NCBI GenBank assembly: GCA_023228705.1
Contig: JALOAS010000065.1
Coordinates: 1-18,112, forward strand
DNA: 18,112 nt
Source of the DNA: Ottowia sp.
Lineage (GTDB): Bacteria; Pseudomonadota; Gammaproteobacteria; Burkholderiales; Burkholderiaceae_C
Reading direction: 5' to 3'
The position numbers and the translations under genes are program-made. This document shows, piece after piece, positions 14,070 through 18,112 of this stretch (positions are counted from its first letter, which is position 1; each line of letters starts with the position of its first letter). The notes under the pieces are model-generated. The model did not search any database and was not told where the DNA came from. It saw only the letters and a program-made list of their open reading frames with translations.

Positions 14070-14650
14070 GGCGATTGCTGGCCTGGCCAGGTTCTGCACT
14101 GCACCCGTGGACACGGCGCACATTGCTTGTGTTGCTGGCGCTGGCGCTGCTTGCCCTGCTGCTCGCAGCGCTGGCCTGGCAAACGCGCTGGGCGCGCTAC
14201 AACCACGATCTGCAGCAAATCGAGGAGCGCGTCGAACGGCTCGACGGAATCATAGAGGCAGGTGACCGGATTGACGCAGAGCTGATTGCTGCGAGCGCTG
14301 CCAGCGAGCCCTGGCTGCACGCGGGCGGCCCGGGCGCCAGCAACGATATCGTGCAGCAGCTGCGCGAACTCATCGTGGCCAACGACGGCACGCTGGCGTC
14401 GTCGCAGACGGCGCTCGTGGCCGCCGACGACGACACCGGCCTGCAGCGCGTGCGCATCAGCGCCACGATCTCCGGCCAGTGGCCGCAGCTCATGCAGATC
14501 CTGGCTGCGCTGCAGACCCGGCAGCCGCCCTTTTGGGTCCATTCAGCCAACCTGATGCAATCGGGTTCGCGCGCCAAGGGCGCGCCACAGACTGCGCGCC
14601 TGAGCCTGCAACTGGATGCGCCGCTGGCACCGGTGGAGCGCACGCCGTGA
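14066..14650 (+). CDS. gspM: Type II secretion protein GspM (Xps-type, PilO-like)
   Basis: Single-span inner-membrane partner of GspL, 194 residues. A short N-terminus is followed by a strongly hydrophobic helix (about 19-40, LLVLLALALLALLLAALAW), a coiled-coil-like stretch (NHDLQQIEERVERLDGIIEAGDRID) and a PilO/GspMb-like periplasmic domain (LQRVRISATISGQWPQLMQILAALQ). It overlaps gspL (ATGA) and gspN (GTGA), which ties L, M and N into one translational block. Family-level identity rests mainly on structure-like pattern and position, since GspM is poorly conserved. Confidence 0.88.
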   Translation: MRRLLAWPGSALHPWTRRTLLVLLALALLALLLAALAWQTRWARYNHDLQQIEERVERLDGIIEAGDRIDAELIAASAASEPWLHAGGPGASNDIVQQLRELIVANDGTLASSQTALVAADDDTGLQRVRISATISGQWPQLMQILAALQTRQPPFWVHSANLMQSGSRAKGAPQTARLSLQLDAPLAPVERTP

Positions 14651-15315
14651 ACCGCAACTGGCTGGGCCTGGGCCTGCTCGCCGGCGCCGCCTTGCTGGCC
14701 AGCGCGGTCTGGTGGACCTTGGCGCGCAACGACTGGCAGCCGCCGCCGGCCCAATTGCCGCAGCTGCCCGACGTGCAGGCGCTGCCCGTGCCCGAGACCG
14801 TGGCCATGCGACAGGCGTTGGCGCGGCCCCTGTTGTGGCCGTCGCGCCGCCCGCCAGAGGCACCGGCCGCAGAGCCGGTTGAGGTCGACGATGAAGGCGG
14901 CGGCGAGCTTGAAGATGCAACGCTGGAAGCCGTGCTGGAATCCGGCGGCCAGCGACTGGCCCTGCTGAAGACAGCCGACGGCGACATCGTGAAAATCAGC
15001 GCCGACCCCACGCAGGCGCACAACGCCCTGCCCCACTGGCGCTTGCAGCAATTTGACGGCACCACCGCTGTATTCATGCGTGACGATGGCCAGCGCATGG
15101 TGCGCGCGCTCAATCCCACCGGCGCGCCGCAGCCCAAAACCGACAAGGCAGCAAAGACCGATGCTGCATCGCCACGCCCATCGAATCGCGGCGAGCGTGA
15201 CACGAACGACAATAGCCTGCGGCGACCGCGCAACAGCATGGGCGATGACCGCAGCCGCAGCCGCAGCCGCGACCGCAACCGTACAAGCAGCGAGGCGGAG
15301 GACTCAAGAGGTTGA
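14647..15315 (+). CDS. gspN: Type II secretion protein GspN (XpsN/GspC-like)
   Basis: Bitopic inner-membrane protein expected to link the L-M platform to the secretin, filling the GspC role in Xps-type systems; 222 residues. Start GTG 14647 overlaps the gspM stop (GTGA). One membrane helix (about 5-24) is followed by a Pro-rich linker, the RPLLWPSRRPP motif (about 60-70) typical of these proteins, and a compact homology-region-like domain (about 90-155: LEAVLESGGQRLALLKTADGDIVKIS). After about 160 it becomes charged and low-complexity, ending in an Arg-Ser tail (DRSRSRSRDRNR, 201-212) encoded by a CCGCAG-type hexamer run. It could be named gspC or gspN; the tail is unusual. Confidence 0.85.
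   Translation: MNRNWLGLGLLAGAALLASAVWWTLARNDWQPPPAQLPQLPDVQALPVPETVAMRQALARPLLWPSRRPPEAPAAEPVEVDDEGGGELEDATLEAVLESGGQRLALLKTADGDIVKISADPTQAHNALPHWRLQQFDGTTAVFMRDDGQRMVRALNPTGAPQPKTDKAAKTDAASPRPSNRGERDTNDNSLRRPRNSMGDDRSRSRSRDRNRTSSEAEDSRG
15249..15280 (+). repeat. CCGCAG-type hexamer run in the gspN 3' end
   Basis: Successive CCGCAG units, then the imperfect units CCGCGA and CCGCAA, encode the Arg-Ser/Arg-Asp tail of GspN. Unit length is six, so gain or loss of units by slippage keeps the reading frame. Confidence 0.7.
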
Positions 15316-15345
15316 AAAATCCCTTCTGTCCGCTTTGACTGCATC

Positions 15346-17709
15346 ATGTGCACAAGATTTATGGCAACACGCATGTTCAAACCCACCATCCTGACACTGG
15401 CCCTGCTGCTGGCCGGATGCGCAACGCTTGAGGCGCCGCAGGCGCCCGCCGGGTCCGGGCAGATGCTGCCCGAGCCGCTGCCCGAGAACCTGGCGTCATC
15501 TTCTGCCATTGCGGTCGGCGAGTCATCGCTCGGGGCCGACGCCGCCAGCGACGTCCGTGCCGGCGGCGCCGAAACACGCCTGTTTTTGGGCACGGACCAG
15601 ATGATCAGGCAGGATCTGGCACCCCAGGTCGACGCGGTGCTGACCGAAGGCGACAAGGTCTCGCTGAACTTTGAGAACGTCAGCGTCGAGAGCCTGGTCG
15701 CGGCGCTGCTGGGCGACCTGCTGAAGGTCAGCTACACCATAGATGCCGGCGCCGGTACCACGGTCAGCCTGCGCACGCGCCAGCCGCTGGATCGCAGGGA
15801 GGTGCTGGACGTGCTGGATACCGTCCTGCTGCCGCATGACCTGGTCATCATCCGCGACAACGCCGGGGTCTACCACCTGACCAGCCGCAGCGCCACCGCC
15901 GGGTCGCAGCCCTTCGTGTCGGCGTCCAACGTCAAGGACCTGGTCGGGTCGGGCACCGTCATCGTGCCGCTGAACCACATCGGCGCGGCCGAAATGGCCA
16001 AGATCCTCAAGCCCCTGGCCCCCGCTGACGCCATCGTCAATGTCGACACGCTGCGCAACCTGATCATGCTGCGCGGCAGCAAATCGCAGCTCACCGGCTG
16101 GCTGGAGCTGGTCGACACCTTTGATATCGACTACCTGTCGGGCATGTCGCTGGGCGTGTTCCCGCTGGAATACGCCAACGTCAACACGGTCTACGACACG
16201 CTGCGCACCATGATGGGCGCGGACCCGGGCGGCGGCGTGTTCGGCAGCGACTCCGGCAGCGCACAAGACGAGGGCCAGCGCAGCGGTCGCGCCGCGCCCG
16301 CTTCTCAATCACAAGCCGTGGCGTCCGACACCGGCGCCGGCGGACCACTGGACGGGCTCGTGCGCCTGTTTCCGATCGAGCGCCTCAACGCGCTGGTGGT
16401 CGTCAGTCCGCGCAAGCAAATCCTGGGCCAGGTAGAAACCTGGATTCGCCGCCTGGACCAGCCCACCGACGCACTGGAAGCAGGGCTGTTTGTCTATCCG
16501 GTACAAAACGGCTCGGCCGTGCGCATGGCCGAATTGCTCAATGGCCTCTTTGGTACGGGCGCCGCCCCGGGTGGCGCCGGCGTCGCTGGCGGCTCGGCAC
16601 CGTCGCAGTTTGGCTCCGGCCGCAACACAAGGCAAAGCGGCAGTTCCAGCGACCTCTCGCGCAGCAGCAGGCAAGCCGGCGGCAGCGGCCTGAGCTTTGG
16701 CCTCAGCAGTGCCAGCTTCAGCTCTGACAACGGCGCGCCTGCCACCAGCGTCAGCGACCTGGAAGGCAACGTGCGCGTGGTCGCCGACGAAAGCCGCAAT
16801 GCGCTGCTGATCCGCGCACCACGCACCGAATACCGGCGCATAGAGCGTGCCCTGCGTGATCTGGATCGCGCACCGACACAGGTTCTGATAGAAGCCAGCA
16901 TCGTCGAGGTCGGCCTCACGGGCGATCTCAAGTACGGCGTCGAATGGTTCCTGCAAAACAGCCTGGGCGGTGGCCACACCGGCGAAGCGCGCTTCAATAC
17001 ATCGGGCAGCGGAGACGGCGGCTTGCCGCAGACGGGTTTTTCCTACTCCATCGTCAACCGGGCCGGACAGGTGCGCGCCACGCTCAACGCCCTGGCCGAA
17101 AAATCGCTGCTGCGGATATTGTCCAACCCCTCGGTGCTGGTGCTTGACAACCACAATGCCAAGATCCAGATCGGCAACGAGCAACCCATACGCACCGGCG
17201 ACGTGACCGTGGTCGATGGCGCGGTCATTTCAGACACGTTCAGCTACAAGGACACCGGCGTCATGCTGTCGGTCAGGCCGTCAGTCAACTCCGGCGGACT
17301 CATCACCATGGATATCCTGCAGCAGGTCGTCGACGTGGGCGAAATTGACGCGGCCACCGAGCAGCGCAGCTTCCTCACGCGTGAAATCGAAAGCCGCGTG
17401 GCCGTGCGCTCGGGCGAGACCATCGTGCTGGGCGGCATGATTCGAGAAAATGAATCCAGCGGCCGCAGCGGCATCCCGGTACTGGGCGACATCCCGGTGC
17501 TGGGCGCGGCTTTCTCCACGACCGCCAAAACACGCGAGCGCACCGAGCTCATCGTGCTGCTGACCCCGCGCGCCCTGGAGGACGACGACCAACTGCGTGC
17601 CGTCAGCCGCGAGCTGCGCGACCGCATGCGCGGCCTTGACCTGCAATCGCTGCCCAGTGACGATGACTTTGACTCGGGCAAGCAGCGGTCCGGCGTTACG
17701 GCGCAATAA
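15346..17709 (+). CDS. gspD: Type II secretion secretin GspD (predicted lipoprotein)
   Basis: Outer-membrane channel of the T2SS; 787 residues from ATG 15346. The signal region ends LTLALLLAGC, a clear lipobox, so Cys25 is predicted to be acylated. This suggests a self-targeting liposecretin needing no separate pilotin. Domains: N0 (about 100-180, KVSLNFENVSVESLVAALL), N1 (about 200-290, VIVPLNHIGAAEMAKIL), N2/N3 repeats, then the secretin core from about 513 (VLIEASIVEVGLTGDLKYG) to IPVLGDIPVLGAAFS and LIVLLTPRAL. Two Gly/Ser-rich inserts lie at about 290-335 and 400-470. Alternative starts are ATG 15361 and 15373; no Shine-Dalgarno decides between them. It lies 30 bases after gspN and is the last gene of the cluster. 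Confidence 0.95.
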   Translation: MCTRFMATRMFKPTILTLALLLAGCATLEAPQAPAGSGQMLPEPLPENLASSSAIAVGESSLGADAASDVRAGGAETRLFLGTDQMIRQDLAPQVDAVLTEGDKVSLNFENVSVESLVAALLGDLLKVSYTIDAGAGTTVSLRTRQPLDRREVLDVLDTVLLPHDLVIIRDNAGVYHLTSRSATAGSQPFVSASNVKDLVGSGTVIVPLNHIGAAEMAKILKPLAPADAIVNVDTLRNLIMLRGSKSQLTGWLELVDTFDIDYLSGMSLGVFPLEYANVNTVYDTLRTMMGADPGGGVFGSDSGSAQDEGQRSGRAAPASQSQAVASDTGAGGPLDGLVRLFPIERLNALVVVSPRKQILGQVETWIRRLDQPTDALEAGLFVYPVQNGSAVRMAELLNGLFGTGAAPGGAGVAGGSAPSQFGSGRNTRQSGSSSDLSRSSRQAGGSGLSFGLSSASFSSDNGAPATSVSDLEGNVRVVADESRNALLIRAPRTEYRRIERALRDLDRAPTQVLIEASIVEVGLTGDLKYGVEWFLQNSLGGGHTGEARFNTSGSGDGGLPQTGFSYSIVNRAGQVRATLNALAEKSLLRILSNPSVLVLDNHNAKIQIGNEQPIRTGDVTVVDGAVISDTFSYKDTGVMLSVRPSVNSGGLITMDILQQVVDVGEIDAATEQRSFLTREIESRVAVRSGETIVLGGMIRENESSGRSGIPVLGDIPVLGAAFSTTAKTRERTELIVLLTPRALEDDDQLRAVSRELRDRMRGLDLQSLPSDDDFDSGKQRSGVTAQ

Positions 17710-17778
17710 GCACCGACCGCAACGACGCCACGGGGATCGCGGCGCGGCGGCATTCCGGCAAGCCAGCGCGTGCGATGG

Positions 17779-17950
17779 CTCAGAGCTTGAGAACGAATTG
17801 ATAGTGACCGAGAGGATCGTCAGGATTTGTCCAATCAGGACGCAAAGCGCAGGCATGGCCCGTGCCATGGCGAGCATTTGCAACGCCGAGTGGGCGGGTT
17901 TGGGCGGTCAAAGCGGGCATGTTCGCGGGGATTCTTTCTCAAGCTCTCAG
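17779..17950 (+). repeat. Family 3 element after gspD, copy 2 (diverged)
   Basis: A 172-base copy of the element at 8172-8338 in the opposite orientation. The ends are AGCTTGAGAACGAAT (17784-17798) and ATTCTTTCTCAAGCT (17931-17945), flanked by CTCAG on both sides (17779-17783 and 17946-17950). The central hairpin is CATGGC-CCGT-GCCATG (17854-17869). Compared with copies 1 and 3 it has clustered substitutions around 17811-17840 and about five extra bases near 17921-17926, so it looks like the older copy. The 403 bases after gspD hold only 69 bases without features and then copies 2 and 3; no gene is seen. Confidence 0.85.
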
Positions 17951-18112
17951 AGCTTGAGAATGAATTGATCGCGCCCGAGAGGATCGCCCAAGACCGGCCA
18001 ATCAAGACGCAAAGCGCAGGCATGGCCCGTGCCATGGCGAGCATTTGCAACGCGGAGTGGGCGGGTTTGGGCGGTCAAAGCGGGCATGAGGGATTCTTTC
18101 TCAAGCTCTCAG
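17946..18112 (+). repeat. Family 3 element after gspD, copy 3 (tandem with copy 2)
   Basis: A 167-base copy head-to-tail with copy 2, sharing the CTCAG at 17946-17950. The ends are AGCTTGAGAATGAAT (17951-17965) and ATTCTTTCTCAAGCT (18093-18107), and the window stops exactly at the next CTCAG (18108-18112). The hairpin is CATGGC-CCGT-GCCATG (18021-18036), as in copy 2, whereas the rest matches copy 1 (8172-8338, reverse strand) almost without difference. The array may continue beyond the window. Confidence 0.85.

Noticed and set aside
17779..18112. CRISPR array or tandem satellite after gspD
   Set aside because: The unit is 167-172 bases with inverted ends and an internal hairpin, without short repeats and unique spacers, and a further copy lies alone at 8172-8338.

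Overview
The window is high-GC proteobacterial DNA. It joins the 3' end of a polysaccharide locus (dTDP-rhamnose synthesis plus two glycosyltransferases) to a complete 11-gene core type II secretion (T2SS) cluster in the order gspE-F-G-H-I-J-K-L-M-N-D. That order, with the secretin last, a short GspL, a PilO-like GspM and a lipidated secretin, is the Xps type known from Xanthomonas and also found in Burkholderiales. From codon use and repeat style I infer a betaproteobacterium of the Burkholderiales (Comamonadaceae-like). This is inference, not a database match.

Layout: rfbD (5' end outside the window), rfbA and rfbC make dTDP-L-rhamnose. A GT2 glycosyltransferase follows rfbC. Then comes a short antisense gene for a DUF559/Vsr-like endonuclease, bracketed by two direct copies of a GC-rich multi-palindromic repeat. 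After it lies a 758-residue two-domain glycosyltransferase (GT2 + GT4-like). From 6448 to 17709 all genes are T2SS genes on the + strand: ATPase (E), platform protein (F), major pseudopilin (G), minor pseudopilins (H-K), inner-membrane assembly proteins (L, M, N) and secretin (D). H-I-J-K and L-M-N form two blocks with 1-4 base overlaps, whereas E/F, F/G, G/H and K/L are separated by 149-225 bases.

What stands out is the non-coding part. Almost every larger gap holds a short palindromic, non-autonomous repeat: a 234-base element filling the rfbD-rfbA gap; the pair around the DUF559 gene; a 171-base element with inverted ends and CTAG flanks before gspE, abutting a lone end of the first family; and a 167-base element between gspE and gspF that recurs as two tandem, oppositely oriented copies after gspD, the last ending exactly at the window edge. 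The gspE/F copy and the terminal copy are almost identical except in a central hairpin, where one base pair changes in a compensatory way. The best candidates for something new are the repeat-bracketed DUF559 nuclease unit and this hairpin-variable element family.
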